A stretch of 9,996 bases of DNA from an uncultured Spartobacteria bacterium (GTDB lineage Bacteria; Verrucomicrobiota; Verrucomicrobiae; Chthoniobacterales; UBA6821). How positions within the stretch are numbered: position 1 is the first letter of the stretch; each line of letters opens with the position of its first letter. The notes under the pieces are model-generated. The model searched no databases. It saw nothing but the letters and a program-made list of their open reading frames with translations, and was not told the DNA's origin. Positions 1-6,819 of the stretch are shown here, in pieces. The stretch is taken from contig CAIXGT010000009.1 of the NCBI GenBank assembly GCA_903919105.1, positions 1 to 9,996 of the forward strand, given 5' to 3'. Made by a program: the position numbers and the translations under genes.

Positions 1-800
1 CTGAGCTTTGCGGCAAAGGCGTCATCGATCGGAGGCAACTCGCGCTCCTTAATCTCGTGAAGGGTCACCTTGTAGGTCACCTTGTAGCCTCGCAGCTTTT
101 CCTCGCCGAACTCTGTCGGGAAACTGACCGTGCAATCACGCATCTCGCCGGCCTTCAAGCCAACCATCGCGGCAGCGAGTCCCGGGATGGGACGATCCTC
201 CTCGAGCTTGATCCAGAAATTCTTGCGGCCGAGATAGGTCGGCTGGAGATCAGGATAGGTGTCCGCTAGGGTCTTTCCCTCAATGGAGCCTTCATAGTCG
301 AGAACTGCAAAATCCCCCATGGCCAGATCGCGTCCCTCGACGGTCTTGAACTCCGCCATATCCCCGCGCAAACCATCCAGGAACTGAGCAACTTGTTCCT
401 CATCGACCGCAGGCTTTTCGACAGTGATGACGAGGCCCTTGTAATCGGGGAGATTCACAGGAGGACGCACCACTACCGTAGCGGTGAAGCTCAGGGAGCG
501 ATCCCCCTCCAGCTTCACGTCATGGACATTCGGACTCTGGACAGGGGAGAGTTTCTGCTCATTGAGCACCTCACGCACGGCGGCATCGAGCAACTTGCGG
601 GTTACTTCCTGCTCAATATCGGGCCCATACTTCTTCTCGACGATGGCGAGGGGGGCCTTGCCCTTGCGGAAGCCCGGAAGGTTGGCTTGACGGCGGTATT
701 CGTTCCCGACCTCCTTCCATTCAGACTGAAACCTCTCGGGCGGAAGTTCAATGTGTAGGTCGACGATGCAGGTCTCTTTCTGTTCAGTGGTGACTTTCAT
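1..800 (-). CDS. tig: Trigger factor, ribosome-associated chaperone/prolyl isomerase (C-terminus beyond left edge)
   Basis: Trigger factor binds the ribosome near the nascent-chain exit and helps new cytoplasmic proteins fold. Read on the minus strand from ATG at 800-798, 266 codons stay open to the window edge. The N-terminal ribosome-binding domain (about residues 1-115) carries the family signature GFRKGKAP at residues 43-50, the same position as in the E. coli protein. An FKBP-type peptidyl-prolyl isomerase domain follows at about 158-252 (GDFAVLDYEGSIEG, IPGLAAAMVGLKAGE, VSFPTEFGEEKLRGYKV), then KERELPPIDDAFAAKL at the start of the C-terminal chaperone domain. The family is usually about 430 residues, so about 160 are missing off the edge. 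The isomerase domain has about nine more residues than E. coli between GSIEG and IPGL. There is no Shine-Dalgarno site before the ATG. The gene diverges from the peptide transporter operon. Identification is secure from the signature plus domain order. Confidence 0.96.
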   Translation of the reverse strand, partial: MKVTTEQKETCIVDLHIELPPERFQSEWKEVGNEYRRQANLPGFRKGKAPLAIVEKKYGPDIEQEVTRKLLDAAVREVLNEQKLSPVQSPNVHDVKLEGDRSLSFTATVVVRPPVNLPDYKGLVITVEKPAVDEEQVAQFLDGLRGDMAEFKTVEGRDLAMGDFAVLDYEGSIEGKTLADTYPDLQPTYLGRKNFWIKLEEDRPIPGLAAAMVGLKAGEMRDCTVSFPTEFGEEKLRGYKVTYKVTLHEIKERELPPIDDAFAAKL

Positions 801-891
801 GATGAACGGAGAAGCAAAGCAGGGAGTCCCTCACCGAACAATCTCCAAAGGTGACTTTTTAGAGGTCTGAATTGGATTCTGATTTTTAATC

Positions 892-913
892 TGGAACTCA
901 GGAACTCAGGAAC
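892..913. repeat. Tandem octamer GGAACTCA, about 2.6 copies
   Basis: The unit GGAACTCA occurs at 893-900 and 901-908, followed by a partial copy GGAAC at 909-913. The 18-bp string at 892-909 recurs exactly, in the same orientation, at 9904-9921 near the other end of the window. It lies in non-coding DNA upstream of the importer operon. Its function is unknown; it resembles a dispersed intergenic repeat of the genome. Confidence 0.85.
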
Positions 914-972
914 GGAAAAAAGTATGTCTTCAAATTCGAATTACCCTTTCACTATCGAGCATCTCTTCTCTG

Positions 973-1009
973 GCCTAACAGCCTAAAAGCCTACAGCCTA
1001 AAAGCCTTT
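973..1009. repeat. Imperfect tandem octamer-like repeat (GCCTAAAA type), about 4.5 units
   Basis: Successive units read GCCTAACA (973-980), GCCTAAAA (981-988), GCCTACA (989-995, one base shorter), GCCTAAAA (996-1003) and then GCCTTT. The array ends about 10 bp before the ATG of the binding-protein gene. It would therefore sit in or beside the promoter and 5' leader of the importer operon. Function unknown. Confidence 0.8.
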
Positions 1010-1019
1010 TACTCCCCTA

Positions 1020-2927
1020 ATGCGTTCCCTTCGACTCTTTCTTTATGGGATTCCGGCTGCGCTGATTCTGCTGCTGGTCGCTGCCTTCGTGAATGCCTCC
1101 TTCCTCTCCGTGGCCAAGAAGAACGAAATGTCGATCGGCACCATCGGGGAACCCTCGACCTTGAATCCGATCCAGCAGGCTGACTCCGCCTCAGGTCAGG
1201 TCGCGGGACTCATGTTCAATGGTCTTCTGAAGTACAATCAAGATCTCGAACTGGTCGGTGATCTTGCCACAACATGGGATCTCTCTCAGGAAACGACCTT
1301 TCAGTTTGGTTCGGAAGAGGAAGCTGCCAAGGCGCTCTCATTCGTGAATAGGAATCAGCCAAGCAACTCTGCGGGCATCACAACCATCGCAGTTAATGGA
1401 AAGAACCTGATTCTGACGCTAGGTCAACCAGGTCTCACTGAATCTGAAAATATTGCTCGTACACTCACCGAATCGGACTTTCATCCCCTGCACTTTCCTG
1501 CGCTCGAGAAGGGGAGCAAGGAACGCCTTTTCAAGGCAGAACCAATTATCCGCTTTACCCTGCGCGAGGATGTCCGATGGCATGACGGGGTTCCCTTCAC
1601 CTCCGCGGATGTCGCGTTCACCTACCATGCGATCATGGACGCGAGGGTCGCATCACCCCGCAGTTCCGACTTCGAGCTGATCTCATCGCTCCAGACTCCC
1701 AATCCCTATTCCGTTGTCGTTCACTACAAAAAGCCCTTCTCCCCCGCTCTGCTGAGTTGGATGCAGAGTGTCCTCCCCTCCCATCTTCTCGAGAAGGTGG
1801 AACCGGCCAAGTGGTCCGAGATCTACAACCGCCACCCGATCGGAACTGGTCCCTTCAAGTTCGGAACCTGGAAAACCAATGAGTTCATCCGTCTCATAAA
1901 AAACCCCGATTACTTCCGGGGTTCCCCCTGGCTCGACTCCGTTGTCTTCCGCGTCCTGCCCGATCCCCTCACCCTGCAGCTTGCCTTCCAGACCAAGCAG
2001 GTCGATTTCTGGGCGGTCGATCCGTGGGCTGTGAAAAGCTTCGAGAAAGACAAGCGCTTCGACTTATTCAGCTCGGCTGGCAATATGTATAACTATATCG
2101 GTTGGAACCTCCGCAGGCCCATGTTCCAGGATCTCAGGGTACGTAAAGCACTCGCTGAGGCCGTAAATATACCTCAGATGATCAAATACATCATCTACGG
2201 ACACGGCGTGCAGTCGAACGGCATCTTCACCCCGAAGATGTGGTTCTATGACCCGAAGATACAGCCTCTGCCCTATGATCCCAAAGCCGCCGCGGCCCTT
2301 CTCGACGAGGCGGGCTGGAAGCCGGGCCCCGACGGGATCCGCATGAAAGATGGCAAGAGGCTTTCTTTCACGCTTTTGGCGAATAATGGTAACGAGGTCC
2401 GCCGCGACATCGCCACCTTGGTTCAGGATGACCTCAAGAAGATCGGAGTCGAGGTGAAGGTCGAGATCTACGAGTGGTCGGTGCTGCTCAAGCGCTTTGT
2501 GAACAAAGGGGAGTTCGATGCCATCGTCTTGAGCTGGGGGCTCGGCAACGACTTCGACCAGTATGCCATCTGGCATTCCAGCCAGACCCATCCGGAAGAG
2601 CTCAACTTCGTCGGCTATAACAATACCGAGGTCGACCATCTCCTGACCGATCTACGTCAGGAATATAGCCGTCCAGAGATCATAAGGCTTGCCGCCAAGC
2701 TCCAGAAAACGATCTACGAGGATCAGCCCTATACCTTTCTCTTCGTGCCCGAGGGAACCTCCGTGATGTGGAAGAACAGCTATCGCATCCGCCGCCCCGG
2801 ATCCAAGCCGGGCGAGTGGATCGATTCACCCGTGACCATGACCAAGGCCGGCTGGGATTACGATATGGAGTGGTTCTATCGGCCTGAATACACTCCGAAG
2901 ATTCCGGCTACGCAGACGATTAAGTAA
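1020..2927 (+). CDS. Peptide ABC transporter, substrate-binding protein (SBP_bac_5 family)
   Basis: Periplasmic or membrane-anchored binding protein that captures oligo- or dipeptides and hands them to the permeases encoded next. Residues 1-28 are a basic start followed by a hydrophobic stretch, ending in VNA-SF, a plausible signal peptidase I site. No lipobox cysteine is seen, so an uncleaved anchor is also possible. Family hallmarks follow: EPSTLNP (44-50), FTLREDVRWHDGVPFTSADV (179-198), HPIGTGPFKF (272-281), DLRVRKALAEAVN (371-383) and LLDEAGWKPG (427-436). At 635 residues it is about 100 longer than typical relatives. The extra length is mainly an insertion at about 91-176, between TTWDLSQ and FTLRED, which are normally almost adjacent. 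There is no Shine-Dalgarno site; the ATG is the first in frame and places the signal sequence correctly. A 15-nt gap to the next gene indicates an operon. Exact substrate cannot be read from sequence; nickel or other SBP_5 ligands are less likely. Confidence 0.93.
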   Translation: MRSLRLFLYGIPAALILLLVAAFVNASFLSVAKKNEMSIGTIGEPSTLNPIQQADSASGQVAGLMFNGLLKYNQDLELVGDLATTWDLSQETTFQFGSEEEAAKALSFVNRNQPSNSAGITTIAVNGKNLILTLGQPGLTESENIARTLTESDFHPLHFPALEKGSKERLFKAEPIIRFTLREDVRWHDGVPFTSADVAFTYHAIMDARVASPRSSDFELISSLQTPNPYSVVVHYKKPFSPALLSWMQSVLPSHLLEKVEPAKWSEIYNRHPIGTGPFKFGTWKTNEFIRLIKNPDYFRGSPWLDSVVFRVLPDPLTLQLAFQTKQVDFWAVDPWAVKSFEKDKRFDLFSSAGNMYNYIGWNLRRPMFQDLRVRKALAEAVNIPQMIKYIIYGHGVQSNGIFTPKMWFYDPKIQPLPYDPKAAAALLDEAGWKPGPDGIRMKDGKRLSFTLLANNGNEVRRDIATLVQDDLKKIGVEVKVEIYEWSVLLKRFVNKGEFDAIVLSWGLGNDFDQYAIWHSSQTHPEELNFVGYNNTEVDHLLTDLRQEYSRPEIIRLAAKLQKTIYEDQPYTFLFVPEGTSVMWKNSYRIRRPGSKPGEWIDSPVTMTKAGWDYDMEWFYRPEYTPKIPATQTIK

Positions 2928-2942
2928 ACACGAACTGACGCC

Positions 2943-3905
2943 ATGATTTCTTTCATCATCCGCCGTCTCGCCCTCAGCGTGGTGCTGCTCTTCATCATCA
3001 GCATCATTTCGTTTTTCATCGTGACCCTCACTCCGGGAAGCCCCTACCCGTGGGGTGAGCTTAATCCCAAGATCTCTGCCGAGGTGAAGGCCAACTTCCG
3101 GAAGAAGTTCCATCTCGACCGCCCCCTTCACGAGCAGTACGCGCTCATCATGCGCGATCTCTTCACCGGAAATTTGCGCAGTATCAAGGATGATCGCCCC
3201 GTGATTTCGAGAATCCTGGAGCGTCTTCCGGCGACTGTTGCACTGAATCTGACTGCAATTGTGATTTCCCTCTCCTTCGGAACTTTGCTCGGCGTCTATG
3301 CAGCGCGCTACAACGGGCATTGGCAGGATGCCCTGGGCTCCTTCATTGCCTTTCTCTTCATCGCGCTACCGGGCTTCTGGATCACCTACATGGTGGTGAT
3401 CGCCCTGGTGAAGGGATTCGGCGTACCTATCCTTGGCACCCACAGCTACGGCATCGAGTTTCCGAACAGCTTTGCCTCGGGGCTCGATACCCTTTGGCAT
3501 CTCCTTCTTCCGGCAACCATTCTGGCACTGGGGGGCATCGCCTCCCAGTCGCGCTACCTGCGGGCCACGATGATCGAATCCCTGCGGGAAGATTATATCC
3601 GCACCGCTCGATCCAAGGGGCTCTCCGAGGAGATCGTTCTCTACAAACACGCACTCCGCAATTCCATTCGCCCCATCATTGCCGGGATCGGCATGGTCTT
3701 GCCGGCCTTGATCGGAGGGGCCGTTGTCATCGAGACGATCTTTGCCTATCCGGGCATGGGTCGTCTCGGATATGAAGCCGTGCTGGAGCGCGACTACCCC
3801 ACACTCGTTGCGCTGAACTTCGTCGTTGCAGCCTTGGTGCTCCTCGGCAATCTCATTTCCGATCTTCTCTCGGCGACCGTCGACCCACGCGTACGCCTCG
3901 AATAA
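2943..3905 (+). CDS. Peptide ABC transporter permease, OppB/DppB-like
   Basis: First of two inner-membrane channel subunits of the importer. The 320 residues show the normal plan of this family. A membrane helix lies at about 8-30, ending at the LTPGSP motif typical of DppB/OppB. A periplasmic segment carries HLDRPLHEQYALIMRDLFTGNL (57-78). Further helices lie at about 98-120, 133-158, 186-200, 244-266 and 287-310. The cytoplasmic coupling loop (EAA motif), which contacts the ATPase, is at about 215-245 (EDYIRTARSKGL, then HALRNSIRPI). The signature IETIFAYPGMGRLGYEA (263-279) is also present. Length is close to the family norm and no disruption is seen. The start follows the binding-protein stop by 15 nt without a Shine-Dalgarno site. 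It is 4 nt upstream of the partner permease, so the two are almost certainly co-transcribed. Confidence 0.95.
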   Translation: MISFIIRRLALSVVLLFIISIISFFIVTLTPGSPYPWGELNPKISAEVKANFRKKFHLDRPLHEQYALIMRDLFTGNLRSIKDDRPVISRILERLPATVALNLTAIVISLSFGTLLGVYAARYNGHWQDALGSFIAFLFIALPGFWITYMVVIALVKGFGVPILGTHSYGIEFPNSFASGLDTLWHLLLPATILALGGIASQSRYLRATMIESLREDYIRTARSKGLSEEIVLYKHALRNSIRPIIAGIGMVLPALIGGAVVIETIFAYPGMGRLGYEAVLERDYPTLVALNFVVAALVLLGNLISDLLSATVDPRVRLE

Positions 3906-3909
3906 AACC

Positions 3910-4788
3910 ATGCAAGGCGTCACGACATCTTCTTCCGAGTCCCCCTCTTTCAGGGTATTGCGGCGCTTTCGGAGTAATCCGGTCGCGATCATCTCGGTCA
4001 TGGTTATTGTATTTTTTGCTCTCATTGCGGGAGGCTCTCTTCTCCTCTCGGCAACCGGCCATGACTGGCCCTGTGACCCGAACCTCACGAATCTGGAACT
4101 GAAGCTACTCCCTCCCTCGCCGCAGCATTGGCTCGGAACGGATAATCTCGGCCGTGATGTCCTCTCACGAATGATGCACGGAGCTTCGATCTCCTTGACC
4201 GTGGGACTGATCGCCGTGGCAGTGTCGCTCGGCATCGGCATGGTGGTGGGTGCTATTGCGGGCTACTTTGGAGGCATCATAGACCAGATCCTGATGCGCG
4301 CGGTCGATGCACTGCTCTGCTTCCCAACCTTCTTTCTTATCCTCACCGTGGTGGCACTACTAGGACCGAGCCTCCTGAATATCGTCATCGTGATCGGCCT
4401 CGTGAGCTGGACCGGGACTGCCCGTCTTGTCCGGAGCGAGTTTCTGACGTTAAGGGAAACCGAATACGTGAAGGGAGCCCGAGTCCTGGGCCAGAATGCC
4501 TGGCACATCATCACGCGCCATATCCTGCCCAATGCCGCCGCGCCGATTCTCGTGACGGCCGTACTCGGGATTCCCGATGCGATCCTTCAGGAAGCTGGAC
4601 TCAGTTTCCTCGGCTTCGGTGTCCAACCACCACAAGCGACCTGGGGGAACATCATCGCTGACGGGAAGACCTACCTACTCGACGCTTGGTGGCTGAACCT
4701 CTTCCCGGGACTCGCCATCCTAATCGCCTCACTGTCATTCTACCTCGCAGGCGATGCACTCCGTGAAGCAGCCGAATCCAGAAGCTGA
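3910..4788 (+). CDS. Peptide ABC transporter permease, OppC/DppC-like
   Basis: Second inner-membrane channel subunit, pairing with the upstream permease. I place the start at ATG 3910, giving 292 residues, 4 nt after the previous stop. A longer reading from 3826 would overlap the upstream gene by 80 bp and add 28 residues unlike the family. The N-terminus fits OppC-type proteins (FRVLRRFRSNPVAIIS before helix 1 at about 24-48). The diagnostic HWLGTDNLGRDVLSRMMHGA is at 73-92. The EAA coupling loop lies at about 184-212 (ETEYVKGARVLG, then RHILPNAAAPILV), followed by QEAGLSFLGFGVQPPQATWG (227-246). Six membrane segments are plausible. The stop is 6 nt before the ATPase start, so it belongs to the same operon. 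No lesions seen. Confidence 0.95.
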   Translation: MQGVTTSSSESPSFRVLRRFRSNPVAIISVMVIVFFALIAGGSLLLSATGHDWPCDPNLTNLELKLLPPSPQHWLGTDNLGRDVLSRMMHGASISLTVGLIAVAVSLGIGMVVGAIAGYFGGIIDQILMRAVDALLCFPTFFLILTVVALLGPSLLNIVIVIGLVSWTGTARLVRSEFLTLRETEYVKGARVLGQNAWHIITRHILPNAAAPILVTAVLGIPDAILQEAGLSFLGFGVQPPQATWGNIIADGKTYLLDAWWLNLFPGLAILIASLSFYLAGDALREAAESRS

Positions 4789-4794
4789 TTTTAT

Positions 4795-5613
4795 ATGTTA
4801 AAGATCAAAGACCTCCAAATCGGTTTCTCCACTCCTGCCGGAATAGCTCCTGCTCTCAAGGGCGTCTCGCTGGAAATCGGCCGTGGAGAGACCCTCGCGA
4901 TCGTCGGTGAGAGCGGCAGTGGTAAGAGTGTCACCGCCCTAGCTATCACGCGCCTCCTGCCGACACCCCCCGCAATTTATCAGGGCGGAAGCATCACGTT
5001 TGAGGGCCGAGATTTGCTCACGGCCTCCGATGCCGAGCTGCGCAAAGTGCGCGGGGGCAAGATCGCCTATATCTTTCAGGAACCTTCTACATCACTGAAC
5101 CCCGTCTATTCGATCCGCAGCCAGATGGCCGAGATGATCCAGCTCCACCGCCCTGACGTGACGGATATCAATGCCGAGATCATCCGATGGCTCGATGCCG
5201 TCGGCATTGTTGATCCTGCTACCCGACTGAACGACTACCCCCATCAACTCAGCGGAGGGATGCAGCAACGCGTCATGATCGCTATGGCCCTCTCGGCCCG
5301 ACCAGATCTCCTGATCGCCGACGAGCCCACCACCGCTCTGGATGTTACGATTCAGAAGCAGATCCTCGAAAAACTCCGCGAACTCCAGCGCGACCTCAAT
5401 ATGGCGGTAATGCTCATCACTCATAATTTCGCCATCATCAGAGGTCTGGCTCGCAACGTCGCTGTGATGTATCGAGGTGAGATCGTCGAGTATGGAGAGA
5501 CCGAACAAGTGCTCAGCAATCCCCAACACTCCTATACCAAGGCCTTGATCGCCTGTATCCCGAGACTAGGTGACCACAGGCATAGACTTCCGACCATTGA
5601 GTCAAACCCCTAG
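4795..5613 (+). CDS. Peptide ABC transporter ATP-binding protein, OppD/DppD-like, short form
   Basis: Cytoplasmic ATPase that powers the importer. All catalytic motifs are intact: Walker A GESGSGKS (38-45), Q-loop FQEP with Q95, signature LSGGMQQRV (152-160), Walker B LLIADEPTTALD (172-183) and H-loop H210 in LITHN. The closest subtype is OppD/DppD: it has TSLNPV after the Q-loop and the beginning of the oligopeptide-type tail, SNPQHSYTKALIACIPRL (241-258). At 272 residues it is about 50 shorter than the usual 320-330. It stops at LPTIESNP, so the cysteine-rich tail normally following (linked to an iron-sulfur cluster in some relatives) is absent. Most such importers also have an OppF/DppF partner ATPase; none is encoded in this window, so the protein either forms a homodimer or borrows a partner encoded elsewhere. 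There is no Shine-Dalgarno site; the gene starts 6 nt after the permease. Confidence 0.94.
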   Translation: MLKIKDLQIGFSTPAGIAPALKGVSLEIGRGETLAIVGESGSGKSVTALAITRLLPTPPAIYQGGSITFEGRDLLTASDAELRKVRGGKIAYIFQEPSTSLNPVYSIRSQMAEMIQLHRPDVTDINAEIIRWLDAVGIVDPATRLNDYPHQLSGGMQQRVMIAMALSARPDLLIADEPTTALDVTIQKQILEKLRELQRDLNMAVMLITHNFAIIRGLARNVAVMYRGEIVEYGETEQVLSNPQHSYTKALIACIPRLGDHRHRLPTIESNP

Positions 5614-5615
5614 GA

Positions 5616-6002
5616 ATGATACCACATTACAATGATCTTGCCGCCAACGAGCGGACCTACCTGGCCTGGATGCGGACGGCCCTGGCCCTCATTGCCTTCG
5701 GATTCTTGCTTGAACGCTTTGACCTGCTGGTCCGTTATTTCGCTAAGAGCATGAGCGGAGGCAATATCCTCCTTACTCCTCCCGGCTCCCTTATCGGCCG
5801 CGAAGCAGGTATTATCCTGACGGCACTGGGACTCCTGCTCATGCTTATCTCCACATGGCGCTTCGTCATCACCACCCTCAGACTTAAAAGCGATAAGGAA
5901 GAAACTTATAATATCCTCAGCGTCCTAATCACGGGCGGAATTTTCATCCTCCTCGCCGTGTTCGTTCTCCTCTACATCAGCAGGTTTCTGAATCTTGCGT
6001 GA
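5616..6002 (+). CDS. DUF202 family small inner-membrane protein
   Basis: A 128-residue protein of the DUF202 (YidH-like) family, whose molecular function is not established. The hallmark is the N-terminal LAANERTYLAWMRTALALIAFGFLLERF stretch (residues 8-35), which runs directly into the first membrane helix (about 19-35). Further helices lie at about 65-90 and 100-126, giving three in all, with a basic/acidic loop RLKSDKEETYN between the last two. It begins 2 nt after the ATPase stop, with the sequence AGGA immediately before the ATG, too close to act as a normal ribosome site. The spacing argues that it is the last gene of the importer operon, although it is not a known part of such importers. 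Family assignment is firm; a role in peptide uptake is only inferred from position. Confidence 0.9.
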   Translation: MIPHYNDLAANERTYLAWMRTALALIAFGFLLERFDLLVRYFAKSMSGGNILLTPPGSLIGREAGIILTALGLLLMLISTWRFVITTLRLKSDKEETYNILSVLITGGIFILLAVFVLLYISRFLNLA

Positions 6003-6015
6003 GAAAAAGGCGTAA

Positions 6016-6030
6016 AAAGACACAGTCTTT
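6016..6030. repeat. Inverted repeat AAAGAC-ACA-GTCTTT
   Basis: Perfect 6-bp arms with a 3-base loop, 13 bp after the DUF202 stop codon. It could be a weak hairpin or an operator upstream of gpmA. The stem is AT-rich and no T-run follows directly, so I do not call it a rho-independent terminator. Confidence 0.5.
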
Positions 6031-6048
6031 CCAATGGTGAATTTTTCT

Positions 6049-6063
6049 GGGTAAAATCTACCC
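6049..6063 (+). promoter_or_regulatory. Inverted repeat GGGTA-AAATC-TACCC with embedded -10-like TAAAAT, abutting the gpmA start
   Basis: The 5-bp arms GGGTA (6049-6053) and TACCC (6059-6063) are perfect reverse complements and end exactly at the ATG of gpmA. TAAAAT at 6052-6057 resembles a bacterial -10 box. TTTCCA at 6028-6033, 18 bp upstream, is a poor -35 candidate. If this promoter is real, transcription would begin at about 6063-6065, so the gpmA message would have almost no leader. Alternatively, the repeat may be an operator or an RNA hairpin masking the start. All readings are inferred from sequence alone. Confidence 0.35.
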
Positions 6064-6813
6064 ATGTTTAAACTAGTCCTAATCCGTCATGGCGAAAGCA
6101 CCTGGAACCAAGAAAATCGTTTCACCGGTTGGACCGATGTTGATCTGAATGCTAAAGGTCTCGGTGAGGCCAAATCCGCGGGTCAGCTTCTCAAGAAAGA
6201 AGGTTACACCTTCGATCGTTCTTTTGTCTCCGTATTGAAACGCGCCCTCCGCACCAACTGGATGATTCTAGATGAGCTGGATGAACTCTGGATTCCCGTT
6301 CAACTTTCCTGGCGCCTGAATGAGCGTCACTACGGATCCCTACAGGGTCTGAATAAAGCGGAAACAGCTGCTAAGTTCGGCGAAGACCAGGTCCATATCT
6401 GGCGCCGTAGCTACGATGTGCCGCCTCCAGCCCTGGAGAAGAGCGACGAGCGCTTCCCCGGCCATGATCCCCGCTACAAGGATGTGCCCGAGGCGGAACT
6501 CCCCCTTACCGAGTGCCTCAAGGATACGGTGGACCGTGTTCTGCCCTACTGGCACAACGAGATCTCTCCTGCGGTGAAGCGCGGCGAGAAGGTTCTTGTA
6601 ACCGCTCATGGGAATACCCTCCGCGCACTAGTGAAGTACTTCGATAATCTCAGCGAGGAAGAGGTGTTGGCCCTGAATATCCCAACCGGTATCCCGCTTG
6701 TCTACGAACTGGACGACAATCTGAAGCCAATCCGCCATTACTATCTCGGCGACCAGGAGGCTATTGCTGCTGCGGCTGCGGCCGTTGCGTCTCAGGGTAA
6801 GGCTCAGAAGTAA
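6064..6813 (+). CDS. gpmA: 2,3-bisphosphoglycerate-dependent phosphoglycerate mutase
   Basis: Cytoplasmic enzyme of glycolysis and gluconeogenesis that interconverts 3-phosphoglycerate and 2-phosphoglycerate through a phosphohistidine. The catalytic motif LIRHGES has R8 and H9 (the phosphorylated histidine). [10 protein letters not shown] (20-29), SVLKRALRT (56-64), the acid-base glutamate E87 in LNERHYG and the second histidine H182 in [10 protein letters not shown] are all present. The sequence matches the cofactor-dependent family end to end, including the C-terminal [12 protein letters not shown] (206-217). The 249 residues are typical. An alanine-rich tail (234-240) followed by ASQGKAQK is a small idiosyncrasy. 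Early codons favour CGT, GGT, GAA and AAA, the kind of bias seen in highly expressed genes. It has a 61-bp upstream gap with inverted repeats, suggesting its own promoter, and the next gene starts 6 nt after its stop. Confidence 0.97.
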   Translation: MFKLVLIRHGESTWNQENRFTGWTDVDLNAKGLGEAKSAGQLLKKEGYTFDRSFVSVLKRALRTNWMILDELDELWIPVQLSWRLNERHYGSLQGLNKAETAAKFGEDQVHIWRRSYDVPPPALEKSDERFPGHDPRYKDVPEAELPLTECLKDTVDRVLPYWHNEISPAVKRGEKVLVTAHGNTLRALVKYFDNLSEEEVLALNIPTGIPLVYELDDNLKPIRHYYLGDQEAIAAAAAAVASQGKAQK

Positions 6814-6819
6814 CAGCTG

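Larger units (their letters stand above)
801..1019. promoter_or_regulatory. Divergent intergenic region between tig and the peptide importer operon
   Basis: This 219-bp gap must hold the promoters for both tig (leftward) and the importer operon (rightward), because the genes are transcribed away from each other. I found no convincing -35/-10 pair on either strand. A TTTACT at 1008-1013 could be a -10 box giving a start at or next to the ATG at 1020, but it has no good -35. Visible structure includes two tandem repeats (listed separately), a short inverted repeat AGGGA-G-TCCCT at 821-831 in the presumed tig leader, and a 10-bp palindrome AATTCGAATT at 933-942. The central part is clearly more AT-rich than the flanking genes. 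The promoter role is inferred from gene orientation only. Confidence 0.5.

Noticed and set aside
393..758. Plus-strand open frame of 121 residues at the left end
   Set aside because: It is antisense to the trigger factor gene, whose signature and domain order are unmistakable.
933..942. Palindrome AATTCGAATT as an operator
   Set aside because: A 10-bp AT-rich palindrome with no extended symmetry is weak evidence and has no second copy in the window.
892..1009. CRISPR array
   Set aside because: The repeats are 8-bp tandem units without spacers of constant length, and no cas genes are present.
2064..2639. Minus-strand open frame of 191 residues opposite the binding-protein gene
   Set aside because: It is antisense to a clearly conserved domain and shows no family motif or start context. 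Explained as a shadow of the real gene.
3826..3909. Longer start for the OppC-like permease
   Set aside because: It would overlap the upstream permease by 80 bp and add residues (including MQPWCSSAIS) unlike the family N-terminus. ATG 3910, 4 nt after the upstream stop, fits better.
3366..4241. Long minus-strand open frame (291 residues) opposite the two permease genes
   Set aside because: It lies wholly antisense to well-matched permease genes, spans the junction between them, and its product is a highly polar mix with no recognisable motif. It is a by-product of codon bias.
6016..6063. Rho-independent terminator between the DUF202 gene and gpmA
   Set aside because: The hairpins have short or AT-rich stems and neither is followed by a T-run, so the terminator signature is not met.
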